From contig RAPG01000010.1 in the NCBI GenBank assembly GCA_005239165.1, forward strand, positions 169,123-233,122: a stretch of 64,000 nucleotides of DNA. The letters are read 5' to 3'. Shown here one piece after another: positions 55,661 through 63,923 of the stretch (position 1 is the first letter of the stretch; the number at the start of each line of letters is the position of its first letter). Position numbers and translations under genes: made by a program. The notes under the pieces are model-generated. The model saw only the letters and a program-made list of their open reading frames with translations. It made no database searches and was not told the DNA's origin. Source of the DNA: Allopusillimonas ginsengisoli. GTDB lineage: Bacteria; Pseudomonadota; Gammaproteobacteria; Burkholderiales; Burkholderiaceae_B.

Positions 55661-56634
55661 GTCTGCTCCGCACCGCGAGTCCAGTACTCAGGTAGCTCGA
55701 CATCGAAGCAACGCTGGTAATACTCGGCCACCAGCGGCCTTTCGGCTTCATCGCATTTATTCAGAAACGACAGCCTGAAGGCCAGAGCCGGGTCCCGAAA
55801 CACTTCACAGTTTTCCGCCCAGGTAATAACAGTACGCGGCGACATCAGCGCCGACAGATCGCCGGCTGCGAATCCTTTACGCGTAAGACCTGCCACCGCC
55901 ACCATCGCAGAGATCAGAGCCCTTCCCTTTTCGGTATTCTTGGAGGGCACCCGCGCCGCGACGATTTCGGTTTCTTCTTGGGCCGAAAGATAATCGAGCG
56001 TGGCGACGATATTCCAGCGATCCATCTGGGCGTGGTTCAACACCTGCACACCATGATAAAGACCTGAAAGATTGCCCAGGCCTACCGTATTTGCGGTAGC
56101 AAACAGCCGGAATGACGGATGCGGGGTCAGCACGCGGTTCTGATCCATCAGCGTAAATTTGCCGTCGCGTTCCAATATGCGCTGAATCACAAACATGACA
56201 TCTGGCCGGCCAGCATCATACTCATCAAATATCAGTGCCACAGGTCGCTGCAATGCCCACGGCAGAATCCCCTCCTGAAATGCAGTGACCTGCTTGCCAT
56301 CCTGAATCACGATGGCATCTTTGCCAACCATATCCAGCCGGCTGATGTGCCCATCAAGATTCACACGCAGGCATGGCCAGTTCAGCCGCGCTGCAACCTG
56401 CTCAATATGCGTGGATTTTCCGGTGCCATGTCTGCCCTGCACCATGACACGCCGATTGTGAGCAAAGCCAGCGAGTATCGCCAGCGTAACCTCGGCGTTG
56501 AAGCGATAGGCCGTATCAATATCAGGTACGTGTTCATCGGCCTGACTGAATGCCGGTACGAGCAGATCGCTGTCGATTCCAAAAACATCGCGAACCGGCA
56601 ATCGTATGTCTGGCTGCGTGAGCGAGTGTTGCAT
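55657..56634 (-). CDS. CobS-like AAA+ ATPase (MoxR group)
   Basis: This 325-residue AAA+ protein has Walker A GRHGTGKST (residues 67-75), Walker B PVALIFDEYD (131-140) and sensor segment LFATANTVGLGNLSGLYHG. Long stretches such as VGKDAIVIQDGKQVTAFQEG and PDVMFVIQRILE are close to CobS of cobaltochelatase. MoxR-group ATPases work with VWA partners to remodel or insert metal into client enzymes (CobST-CobN, ChlID-ChlH, NorQD, CbbQO). Here the VWA partner overlaps its 3' end by 4 bases, and the gene is divergent from xsc across a 185 bp control region. A client in the sulfonate pathway or in cobalamin synthesis elsewhere are both possible. Confidence 0.88.
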   Translation of the reverse strand: MQHSLTQPDIRLPVRDVFGIDSDLLVPAFSQADEHVPDIDTAYRFNAEVTLAILAGFAHNRRVMVQGRHGTGKSTHIEQVAARLNWPCLRVNLDGHISRLDMVGKDAIVIQDGKQVTAFQEGILPWALQRPVALIFDEYDAGRPDVMFVIQRILERDGKFTLMDQNRVLTPHPSFRLFATANTVGLGNLSGLYHGVQVLNHAQMDRWNIVATLDYLSAQEETEIVAARVPSKNTEKGRALISAMVAVAGLTRKGFAAGDLSALMSPRTVITWAENCEVFRDPALAFRLSFLNKCDEAERPLVAEYYQRCFDVELPEYWTRGAEQT

Positions 56635-56670
56635 GGTTGTCTCCGTGTTTATTAGATATCGGGATGTATG

Positions 56671-56691
56671 AATCGTACCTTATTTACGATT
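56671..56691. promoter_or_regulatory. 21 bp dyad between cobS-like gene and xsc, putative operator
   Basis: AATCGTA (56671-56677) and TACGATT (56685-56691) are perfect inverted arms with a 7-base AT-rich spacer. They sit in the 185 bp between divergent cobS-like and xsc starts. Further right lie ATTTCGAGAT (56712-56721) and GACAAAC...GTTTGTC arms (about 56757-56790). Shape and place fit a dimeric regulator such as the IclR protein; the binder is not proven. Confidence 0.45.
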
Positions 56692-56819
56692 ATTGATCCA
56701 TTTCATTCCGTATTTCGAGATTTATGTTGACTAAGCAGGGCAAAACACGTTAAATGACAAACATAAGTTAAAAAAACAAGATTGTTTGTCCCATTAATTG
56801 ATAGAAACTGGAGAACCGG

Positions 56820-58637
56820 ATGAGCCAAGCTCCCACGCATTCCCGCAATATTGTCGCCGGCCCTACCAAGATGACCCCATCTGAGGCCTTCGTCGAAACC
56901 CTCGTCGCCAACGGCGTGACCGAAATGTTTGGCATCATGGGCTCAGCCTTTATGGATGCCATGGACATTTTTGCCCCTGCCGGAATCCGTCTGATTCCTG
57001 TCGTGCATGAACAGGGCGCCGCCCACATGGCTGACGGCTACTCACGCGTATCTGGCCGCCACGGCACCGTCATCGGGCAAAACGGCCCCGGCATCAGCAA
57101 CTGCGTTACCGCAATTGCCGCCGCCTATTGGGCCCACAGCCCCGTAGTCATCATTACTCCCGAAACCGGCACCGGCACCATCGGCCTGGGTGGCTTTCAG
57201 GAATGCAATCAGTTGCCGATGTTCCAGGAATTCACCAAATACCAGGGCCACGTCACCAACGCCAGCCGTATGGCCGAGTTCACTGGTCGCTGTTTCGATC
57301 GTGCCATGAGCGAAATGGGCCCAACGCAGCTGAACATCCCGCGCGATTTTTTCTACGGCGAGATCACCTGCGAAATCCCCAAGCCTTCACGCCTGGATCG
57401 CGGCGCCGGCGGCGAAAGCAGCTTGAACGAAGCGGCCGAACTTCTGGCCAAGGCAAAATTCCCTGTCATCATCTCGGGCGGCGGTGTCGTCATGGCCGAT
57501 GCGATAGAAGAGTGCAAGGCACTGGCCGAGCGTCTGGGTGCTCCCGTGGTCAACAGCTACTTGCACAATGACTCCTTCCCTGCCAGCCACCCATTGTGGT
57601 GCGGTCCTTTGGGCTATCAAGGCTCCAAGGCGGCGATGAAGCTCATGGCCCAGGCCGACGTGGTGCTGGCATTGGGCACACGTCTCGGACCATTCGGCAC
57701 ACTGCCTCAGCATGGCATGGATTACTGGCCCAAAGACGCCAAGATCATCCAGGTCGATGCCGACAACAAAATGCTGGGTCTGGTCAAGAAAATTTCGGTA
57801 GGTATTTGCGGCGATGCCGGCGCTGCTGCCGTAGCCTTGTCGCAGCGTCTGCAAGATCGCACGCTTGATTGCGACAGCACTCGCGAAGCTCGGGCCGAGA
57901 AAATTGCCAGCGAAAAAGCCGCATGGGAGAAAGAGCTTGACGACTGGACCCACGAGCGCGACCCCTACAGCCTCGACGTTATCGCCGAAGCCAAGGCCGA
58001 AAAGACTTACACGGGTGGCGAATACCTGCATCCGCGTCAGGTTCTGCGTGAGCTTGAAAAAGCCATGCCCGAAGACGTAATGGTGTCGACCGACATTGGC
58101 AACATCAACTCGGTGGCTAACAGCTACCTGCGTTTTGAAAAGCCACGCAGCTTCTTCGCTGCCATGTCCTTTGGCAACTGCGGTTATGCGTTCCCGACCA
58201 TCATCGGCGCCAAGGTTGCCGCACCTCACCGCCCAGCCGTTTCTTACGCCGGCGACGGCGCATGGGGCATGAGTCTGTCGGAAACCATGACCTGCGTGCG
58301 TGAGGACATTCCGGTTACCGCCGTAGTATTCCATAACCGCCAGTGGGGCGCCGAGAAGAAGAATCAGGTCGACTTCTACAACCGCCGTTTTGTCGCCGGA
58401 GAGCTCGAGAACCCATCGTTCGCCGACATCGCGCGTGCCATGGGTGCCGAAGCCATCACTGTCGATCGTATCGAAGATGTAGGTCCGGCATTCAAACGCG
58501 CCATCGACATGCAGATGAACGAAGGCAAAACATGCATTCTCGAAATCATGTGCACCCGCGAGTTGGGTGACCCGTTCCGTCGTGACGCACTCTCGAAGCC
58601 GGTTCGCCTGCTGGACAAGTACAAAGACTACGTCTGA
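56820..58637 (+). CDS. xsc: Sulfoacetaldehyde acetyltransferase
   Basis: This 605-residue thiamine-diphosphate enzyme converts sulfoacetaldehyde and phosphate to acetyl phosphate and sulfite, the carbon-sulfur cleavage step shared by taurine, isethionate and related pathways. The N-terminal domain starts KMTPSEAFVETLVANGVTEM and has the catalytic Glu in VVHEQGAAHMADGYSRV. The pyrophosphate-binding motif is GDGAWGMSLSETM ending near FHNRQWGAEKKNQ. The segment GFQECNQLPMFQEFTKYQGH is typical of Xsc. GGAG lies seven bases before the ATG. It is divergent from the cobS-like gene and followed by a terminator and then pta. Confidence 0.95.
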   Translation: MSQAPTHSRNIVAGPTKMTPSEAFVETLVANGVTEMFGIMGSAFMDAMDIFAPAGIRLIPVVHEQGAAHMADGYSRVSGRHGTVIGQNGPGISNCVTAIAAAYWAHSPVVIITPETGTGTIGLGGFQECNQLPMFQEFTKYQGHVTNASRMAEFTGRCFDRAMSEMGPTQLNIPRDFFYGEITCEIPKPSRLDRGAGGESSLNEAAELLAKAKFPVIISGGGVVMADAIEECKALAERLGAPVVNSYLHNDSFPASHPLWCGPLGYQGSKAAMKLMAQADVVLALGTRLGPFGTLPQHGMDYWPKDAKIIQVDADNKMLGLVKKISVGICGDAGAAAVALSQRLQDRTLDCDSTREARAEKIASEKAAWEKELDDWTHERDPYSLDVIAEAKAEKTYTGGEYLHPRQVLRELEKAMPEDVMVSTDIGNINSVANSYLRFEKPRSFFAAMSFGNCGYAFPTIIGAKVAAPHRPAVSYAGDGAWGMSLSETMTCVREDIPVTAVVFHNRQWGAEKKNQVDFYNRRFVAGELENPSFADIARAMGAEAITVDRIEDVGPAFKRAIDMQMNEGKTCILEIMCTRELGDPFRRDALSKPVRLLDKYKDYV

Positions 58638-58653
58638 TTAAGTCGCGATAAAG

Positions 58654-58690
58654 GGTCCGCCCGCCTCTTTCCGGGCGGCGGGCCTTTTTT
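58654..58690 (+). terminator. Hairpin with T run between xsc and pta
   Basis: GGTCCGCC (58654-58661) pairs with GGCGGGCC (58677-58684, one G-U), and an alternative inner stem CCGCCC/GGGCGG is possible. Six T residues follow (58685-58690). It would lower expression of pta relative to xsc rather than isolate it, since pta starts only 23 bases later with no clear promoter of its own. Confidence 0.75.
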
Positions 58691-58712
58691 CATTTTTGGC
58701 GGGAGCCGACCT

Positions 58713-59723
58713 TTGAGCATCCTCGATTCTATTGTCGCGCGCGCGCGCAAGCATGCCTCGCATATCGTACTGTGTGAAGGCCAAGACCCTCGCATACAAC
58801 AAGCGGCTGCACGCATTGTCGCCGAAGGTATTGCGCGCATCAGCCTGGTGGGTGACGCCAGAGCGATAGCCGAATGCGCCAGTCAGGGAAACGTAAATCT
58901 GGACAACGTGCAGATTATTGATCCGCAATCATCCTCACTTATCCCACAGTTTGCCGAAACGCTGTACCAGCTTCGCGCTGCCAAAGGCATGACGCGCGAG
59001 CAGGCGCTGCAGGCAGTATTCGATCCCTTGTGTTTCGCCAACCTTATGGTGCACAGCGGGCTGGCCGATGGATCGGTCGCCGGTGCAGTACATACCACCG
59101 CAAACGTAGTCCGTACCGCCTTGCAAATCATCGGCAAGGCACCCGAGACCAGAACGGTCTCCAGCTTCTTTCTGATGCTGTTCGACAAACCCTGGCATCC
59201 GTGTCCGGGCGGCATGATTTTTTCTGATTGCGGCCTGGTTATCGACCCCGACGAAGAACAGCTTGCCGACATTGCCCTTGCAGCGGCCGAAAGCGCCCGA
59301 CATCTGCTGGGTGAAGAGCCACGCATCGCCATGTTGTCGTTTTCTACGGCTGGTAGCGCCAGCCATCCGCTGGTCGACAAAGTCATTAATGCGTCCAAAC
59401 GTGTGCAGCAGGCCCGGCCCGACATATTGATCGACGAAGACTTGCAGCTCGATGCCGCCCTGCGGCCCGAAATCACGTTGCGCAAGCTCCCTGCATCCAA
59501 AGTGCAGGGCCGTGCTAACGTACTCGTGTTTCCCGATCTGAGCGCCGGCAATATCGGTTATAAACTGGTAGAGCATATAGGCGGAGCCGTCGCAATCGGT
59601 CCGTTGCTTCAAGGCTTGAACAGGCCAACCAACGACTTGTCGCGAAGCTGCAGCGCCAATGACATTTACTACGTAATTGCCGTCACGGCATTGCAATCTG
59701 CGTCAAATAACCAGCCACCATGA
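58713..59723 (+). CDS. pta: Phosphate acetyltransferase
   Basis: This 336-residue enzyme turns acetyl phosphate and CoA into acetyl-CoA, consuming the product of Xsc. It is the short form with only the catalytic PTA_PTB domain: VLCEGQDPRIQQAAARIVAE, GSVAGAVHTTANVVRTALQI, AMLSFSTAGSASHPLVDKV and VLVFPDLSAGNIGYKLVEHIGG. The start is TTG at 58713 with GGGAG upstream. It follows xsc, as in most sulfoacetaldehyde pathways, and overlaps the sulfite exporter gene by 4 bases. Confidence 0.95.
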   Translation: MSILDSIVARARKHASHIVLCEGQDPRIQQAAARIVAEGIARISLVGDARAIAECASQGNVNLDNVQIIDPQSSSLIPQFAETLYQLRAAKGMTREQALQAVFDPLCFANLMVHSGLADGSVAGAVHTTANVVRTALQIIGKAPETRTVSSFFLMLFDKPWHPCPGGMIFSDCGLVIDPDEEQLADIALAAAESARHLLGEEPRIAMLSFSTAGSASHPLVDKVINASKRVQQARPDILIDEDLQLDAALRPEITLRKLPASKVQGRANVLVFPDLSAGNIGYKLVEHIGGAVAIGPLLQGLNRPTNDLSRSCSANDIYYVIAVTALQSASNNQPP

Positions 59724-60472
59724 GTCTTTGGATCTATGCCGCTCTCTTTCTTATTATTGCTACAGGCAGCTATTTCCAGACAGTGACAGGGTTTGGCCTC
59801 GGGATGATTGTCATCGGGGTCAGCAGCGGCTTCGATCTGGTTTCAGTGCCATTTATTGCCAATGTCGTCAGCATTGTCACACTAGTAAACAGCGGTGTCG
59901 CTTTGCACGGAAAACTGCATCACCTTGACCGGCGCATCATTGGTGCCGTAATGCTTGGTCTGGTGCCCTCCAGCATTGCCGGCGTACTGCTGCTTGATTA
60001 TCTCAATGATGGTTTTACGCGTGTACTGCAGTTGCTGCTTGGTATTGCCATCATATACAGCGGCGTGCAGTTTGCCTTTCGTCCCACTCAGCTGAAACAT
60101 ACTTCAAAGCCCTCCAGCTTTGTATTCAGCGGCTTGCTGTCCGGCCTGTTTGGCGGGCTGTTCGGCATGGCCGGCCCTCCGGTCATCTTTCTTTTTTACC
60201 GGCAACCCATGCCGCTGGTCGCAATACGCAGCATGTTGCTGCTCATCTTTGCAGCGTCTGCTGCTGTGCGCACGTTATACATTGTCGGCCAGGGTCAGCA
60301 AGACAGCCACTCGCTGGGCGTAGCCGTTATGGCTATACCCATTGTGGCAATCATGACGATAGTGGGACGCAAATACCCGCCAGCTCTTCCGCCGGCGCAG
60401 CTACGCCGCATGGCGTACAGCGTGCTCGTTATCATAGGCATTGGCCTGCTCATCAGTGCAGCGATGGCCTGA
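59720..60472 (+). CDS. TauE/SafE (TSUP) family exporter, probable sulfite exporter
   Basis: This 250-residue inner-membrane protein has about eight helices and the duplicated TauE motif, seen as QTVTGFGLGMIVIG near the start and SGLFGGLFGMAGPPVIFLF in the second half. Members export sulfite or sulfoacetate in taurine-degrading bacteria. The gene overlaps pta by 4 bases (ATGA), so its product probably removes the sulfite released by Xsc. No sulfite dehydrogenase is seen in the window. The pta-exporter coupling is strong context, but the substrate is inferred. Confidence 0.85.
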   Translation: MSLWIYAALFLIIATGSYFQTVTGFGLGMIVIGVSSGFDLVSVPFIANVVSIVTLVNSGVALHGKLHHLDRRIIGAVMLGLVPSSIAGVLLLDYLNDGFTRVLQLLLGIAIIYSGVQFAFRPTQLKHTSKPSSFVFSGLLSGLFGGLFGMAGPPVIFLFYRQPMPLVAIRSMLLLIFAASAAVRTLYIVGQGQQDSHSLGVAVMAIPIVAIMTIVGRKYPPALPPAQLRRMAYSVLVIIGIGLLISAAMA

Positions 60473-60491
60473 CACGCCGACGCACCCAACT

Positions 60492-61313
60492 TCAGGCGGC
60501 AGGCCGCCGTATCACGAAGCGCTCAACGTACTCGTTTACCGGATGATCACGGATATCATCGGGCGTACCTGCCTGCTCGACCTTGCCATCACGCAAAATA
60601 ACAATATGCTGCCCCAACCTGAGGGCTTCATCAATATCGTGCGTAATGAACACAATAGTTTTCTGGAGTTTCTGCTGCAGGGCCAGCAACTGGTCTTGCA
60701 TGTCGTAACGGATAAGCGGATCGAGCGCAGAAAATGCCTCGTCCATCAAAAGCACTTCGGCATCGATGGCAAGCGCGCGCGCCAGACCAACACGCTGGCG
60801 CATGCCGCCCGACAATTCGTCAGGGTAATTGTCTTCGTAGCCAGTCAGACCAACCCGCTCAAGCCACACCATGGCTGACTTGCGCGCCTCAGTCTTGCTG
60901 TCCCCCCTGACATGCAAGCCGAAGGCCACGTTATCAATAACATTGATATGCGGCAGCAATCCGAAGCTCTGGAACACCATGCTGACCTTGTAACGGCGCA
61001 ACTCACGCAGATCGGGCATGCTCAGCGCGAGAATGTTTTCGCCGTCTACAAGAATTTCGCCAGCCGAAGGATCGATCAGCCGATTAAGGTGACGTACCAG
61101 CGTTGATTTCCCCGAGCCGGAAAGACCCATAATGCACGAGATGCGTCCTGTGGGGATCTGCGCATTGACCCCCGCCAACCCCACATTGCAGCCAGTTGCG
61201 GATTGCACGTCTTCCTTCTCGGCGCCCTCGCGCAGCATGGCGACAGCCTCTTGCTCACGCGATCCGAACACCTTATAGACATCACGGATGTGTATTTTAA
61301 TATCGTCCATCAC
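60492..61313 (-). CDS. ABC transporter ATP-binding protein, ProV/glycine-betaine type
   Basis: This 273-residue ATPase has Walker A GLSGSGKST, the Q-loop VFQSFGLLPHINV, signature LSGGMRQRVGLARAL and Walker B EVLLMDEAFSALDP, followed by the switch His in FITHDIDEALRLG. It begins with the ProV-specific insertion (YKVFGSREQEAVAMLREGA) but has no C-terminal CBS pair, so osmotic gating is unlikely. Its start overlaps the fused permease/binding protein gene by 4 bases. It converges with the sulfite exporter gene. Confidence 0.9.
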   Translation of the reverse strand: MMDDIKIHIRDVYKVFGSREQEAVAMLREGAEKEDVQSATGCNVGLAGVNAQIPTGRISCIMGLSGSGKSTLVRHLNRLIDPSAGEILVDGENILALSMPDLRELRRYKVSMVFQSFGLLPHINVIDNVAFGLHVRGDSKTEARKSAMVWLERVGLTGYEDNYPDELSGGMRQRVGLARALAIDAEVLLMDEAFSALDPLIRYDMQDQLLALQQKLQKTIVFITHDIDEALRLGQHIVILRDGKVEQAGTPDDIRDHPVNEYVERFVIRRPAA

Positions 61314-63397
61314 ACTCGCTCCTGCCGTTGCGTGGCAAGTCGACGCCGGTGCGTCCTGCCATATGCCTGAGTAATACGGTCAATCACGATGGCCAGAATC
61401 ACAATCGCTACACCGGCCTGCAGCCCACGTCCCACGTCTAGCGTCTGTATGCCCGCCAGTACATCTTCGCCCAGCCCGCGCGCGCCAATCATGGATGCCA
61501 CCACGACCATGGCCAAAGCCATCATGGTAGTTTGGTTTATGCCTGCCATAATGCTTGGCCGCGCCAGCGGCAGGCTGACTCGCGTCAGCATCTGCCAGCG
61601 AGTTACACCAAACGCCTGGGCGGCTTCCATGACTTCACGGTCTACATGCCGCAATCCCAGGATAGTCAGACGTATAAGCGGAGGCACCGCGTAAATAACG
61701 GTTGCGAACAAGGCGGGTACTTTTCCTAAGCCAAAGAGCATGAGCACAGGGATAAGGTAAACAAAGCTGGGCAGCGTCTGCATAACATCAAGCACTGGCG
61801 TGAGCACACGCCGCAGCAAGCGGCTGCGCGCCGCGATAATACCCACCGGAATGCCGATCACTATTGAAAACACGGTCGACACCAGCACCAGTGCAAATGT
61901 CTGGATGAGTTTATCCCAAAGGCCTACGGCTCCGATGAGATACAGACAGACCACATACAGCACGGTTGATACCGGCTTGCGTGTAGCATGCCACGCCAAT
62001 GCCGCGACGAACGCCAGAAACAACCATGGCGGCACGGCCTGCAAGGCGCGTTCTACTGGCAGCAGTATGGTCACAAGTATGCGTTCGCTGATGTCACGAA
62101 ATACACCCCCGTAACGCTTGACCGCCTGTACCAGCCTATCGTTTACAAAGCCGGCCACAGACCAGTCAGGGAAGATGCTCCAAGCGGTGGACGCCGCGTT
62201 GGCAAACGGATCCACCGTTTGTCCGAGCGCTGCGGTGTCGGCTACTGCGGCGCCAGCCTTATCGGAAGCAATGTCAGCTTCTGTTTGTCGTTCAGCAGCG
62301 GGCTTCGGTGTCACGCCTTGCTCTGCGGTGTCCGGGGTGATTGCCGGGGCTATGCCTAGCGTAGAACTCGCGCGTGCTGCGGCATCGGCCGGGAGCCATT
62401 TGCGCCACACCTCGGGATGCTTCTTCAAAAACTGCTCCGCCATGGCTGACCCGCCCGCACGCGTTTCAGTCATTTCAAGAATCATCTGGTTGAGCAAGGC
62501 GGGCTGGAACTGCAGGTTTTTGAGGAACTGGACCAGTTGCGGGTTCTGGTTAATAAAAGGGGTCGACAAGCCCACACCCAGATGGGCCACCAGAAAATCG
62601 CTGGAACACAGCTTACCCTTGCCGCTGACGATGGTGTCCCAACAGGCCTGGTTAAAGGGATCTTGCTCAATCTTGTAGAAATCATACTTGGCCATCAGGC
62701 CGGCGGGCTGCCAGTAATAGAACAGCACGGGCTTGCCCCGGTCATACGCCGAACTGATGGCGGCATCGAGGGCCGCACCGGTACCGGCACGGAAGTTGTT
62801 GTAATCGTCATTGAGGCCGTGCACGGTCAGCAGACGCGTGTTGGTTTGCTCGCAGACCCAGCCCGACGGGCAATTGAGAAAGCGCCCTTTGGAGGGCACC
62901 TCAGGATCTCGAAACAGCTCTTTATAGCGCGGCAAGTCTTTCCATGACTTAAGATCGGGCGCCATAGGCTTGATGCCACGAGCCGGGTCGCCGTGTACGA
63001 CGTAATCAGGCACATACCAGCCTTGCTCGGCCCCACCGGCAAACGTGTCACCCACCACACTTACATCGCCCGCCTCTATCGCTTTTTCAATAATGGGCGA
63101 GCGCCCCGTCCACTGTTCGGCGATGATTTGCACATCGTTCTGTGCCAGGGCAGATTCGGTGGCGGCGGTCGTGCCAGGAACAATCTCGGTTTCACAGCCA
63201 AACGCCAGCTGGAGCAGATCGCTGACAACATGGGTAGTAAAGTTGGCGCTTTCCCAGGTTTGGTCTGCCAGCTTTATGGGTTGGCCCCCGTTACACTGCG
63301 ACGCTACGGTCTGCGCCTGCGCCACCTGCGGCAACAGGGCACAGGCTGCAAGCACAACGGTGGCCACGCCACCAAGAAAAGCCCGAAATCTTGCCAT
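61310..63397 (-). CDS. Fused ABC transporter binding protein and permease (ProX-ProW type)
   Basis: This 695-residue protein joins two transporter parts. After a signal sequence (about residues 1-28, ending AQA), a periplasmic binding domain of the OpuAC/ProX type (about 30-345) shows IKLADQTWESANFTTHVVSD, EQWTGRSPIIEKAIEAGDVS and KPVLFYYWQPAGLMAKYDFY. A linker with Thr/Ala/Asp follows, then a ProW-type permease (about 455-690) with the EAA loop EAAQAFGVTRWQMLTRVSLP. The order binding domain first, permease second is unusual. The ATPase gene follows with a 4-base overlap. The family takes up glycine betaine, choline and related quaternary amines, but its place next to xsc allows taurine-like zwitterions. 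Confidence 0.88.
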   Translation of the reverse strand: MARFRAFLGGVATVVLAACALLPQVAQAQTVASQCNGGQPIKLADQTWESANFTTHVVSDLLQLAFGCETEIVPGTTAATESALAQNDVQIIAEQWTGRSPIIEKAIEAGDVSVVGDTFAGGAEQGWYVPDYVVHGDPARGIKPMAPDLKSWKDLPRYKELFRDPEVPSKGRFLNCPSGWVCEQTNTRLLTVHGLNDDYNNFRAGTGAALDAAISSAYDRGKPVLFYYWQPAGLMAKYDFYKIEQDPFNQACWDTIVSGKGKLCSSDFLVAHLGVGLSTPFINQNPQLVQFLKNLQFQPALLNQMILEMTETRAGGSAMAEQFLKKHPEVWRKWLPADAAARASSTLGIAPAITPDTAEQGVTPKPAAERQTEADIASDKAGAAVADTAALGQTVDPFANAASTAWSIFPDWSVAGFVNDRLVQAVKRYGGVFRDISERILVTILLPVERALQAVPPWLFLAFVAALAWHATRKPVSTVLYVVCLYLIGAVGLWDKLIQTFALVLVSTVFSIVIGIPVGIIAARSRLLRRVLTPVLDVMQTLPSFVYLIPVLMLFGLGKVPALFATVIYAVPPLIRLTILGLRHVDREVMEAAQAFGVTRWQMLTRVSLPLARPSIMAGINQTTMMALAMVVVASMIGARGLGEDVLAGIQTLDVGRGLQAGVAIVILAIVIDRITQAYGRTHRRRLATQRQERV

Positions 63398-63470
63398 GTC
63401 GTTGTCTCCTGGTGTTGCAGGCGCTTACCGGCCTGGCCGCGAGCGGCATGTGAACGCATAGGTCAATACG

Positions 63471-63501
63471 CAAAACGCCATGCGGCAAGCATGGCGTTTT
63501 G
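63471..63501 (-). terminator. Stem-loop terminator after rpsJ
   Basis: CAAAACGCCATG (63471-63482) and CATGGCGTTTTG (63490-63501) form a perfect 12 bp stem around a 7-base loop, with T-rich ends on both strands. It lies 45 bases after the rpsJ stop and separates the tuf-rpsJ unit from the ABC transporter genes on the same strand. Confidence 0.85.
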
Positions 63502-63545
63502 TTTGTTGCGCCGGGGCGCGAAGCCCATGGCGCTTGTAATACAGC

Positions 63546-63857
63546 TTACTGCAATGCGATTTCTACGTCTACACCTGCAGGCAGGTCAAGACGCATAAGC
63601 GCATCAACCGTTTTGTCGGTGGGATCCACGATATCCATCAAACGCTGGTGCGTACGCATTTCGAACTGGTCGCGCGCCGTCTTGTTGACGTGTGGCGAAC
63701 GCAGCACGTCTAAGCGACGAATGCGGGTGGGCAGTGGTACTGGGCCACGCACTACCGCGCCTGTGCGCTTGGCTGTCTCGACGATTTCCGCTGCCGACTG
63801 ATCGATCAGTTTGTAGTCAAAAGCCTTGAGACGGATGCGGATTTTCTGGTTTTTCAT
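63546..63857 (-). CDS. rpsJ: 30S ribosomal protein S10
   Basis: This 103-residue protein of the small-subunit head (also the NusE part of antitermination complexes) begins with [20 protein letters not shown] and contains [20 protein letters not shown] and the end [13 protein letters not shown]. It follows tuf by 66 bases, as usual, but rplC, its normal next neighbour, is about 18 kb away. A terminator directly downstream confirms that the tuf-rpsJ unit ends here. Confidence 0.97.
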   Translation of the reverse strand: MKNQKIRIRLKAFDYKLIDQSAAEIVETAKRTGAVVRGPVPLPTRIRRLDVLRSPHVNKTARDQFEMRTHQRLMDIVDPTDKTVDALMRLDLPAGVDVEIALQ

Positions 63858-63923
63858 GGGTATTCCTAAAGAACGAATTAGACGGGAGCAATATTGCCCC
63901 CGCCCTCAGAGGCTATGCCTTTA

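Noticed and set aside
57387..58334. 315-codon open frame antisense to xsc
   Set aside because: xsc is certain over the whole interval; the antisense frame has no motif or ribosome binding site.
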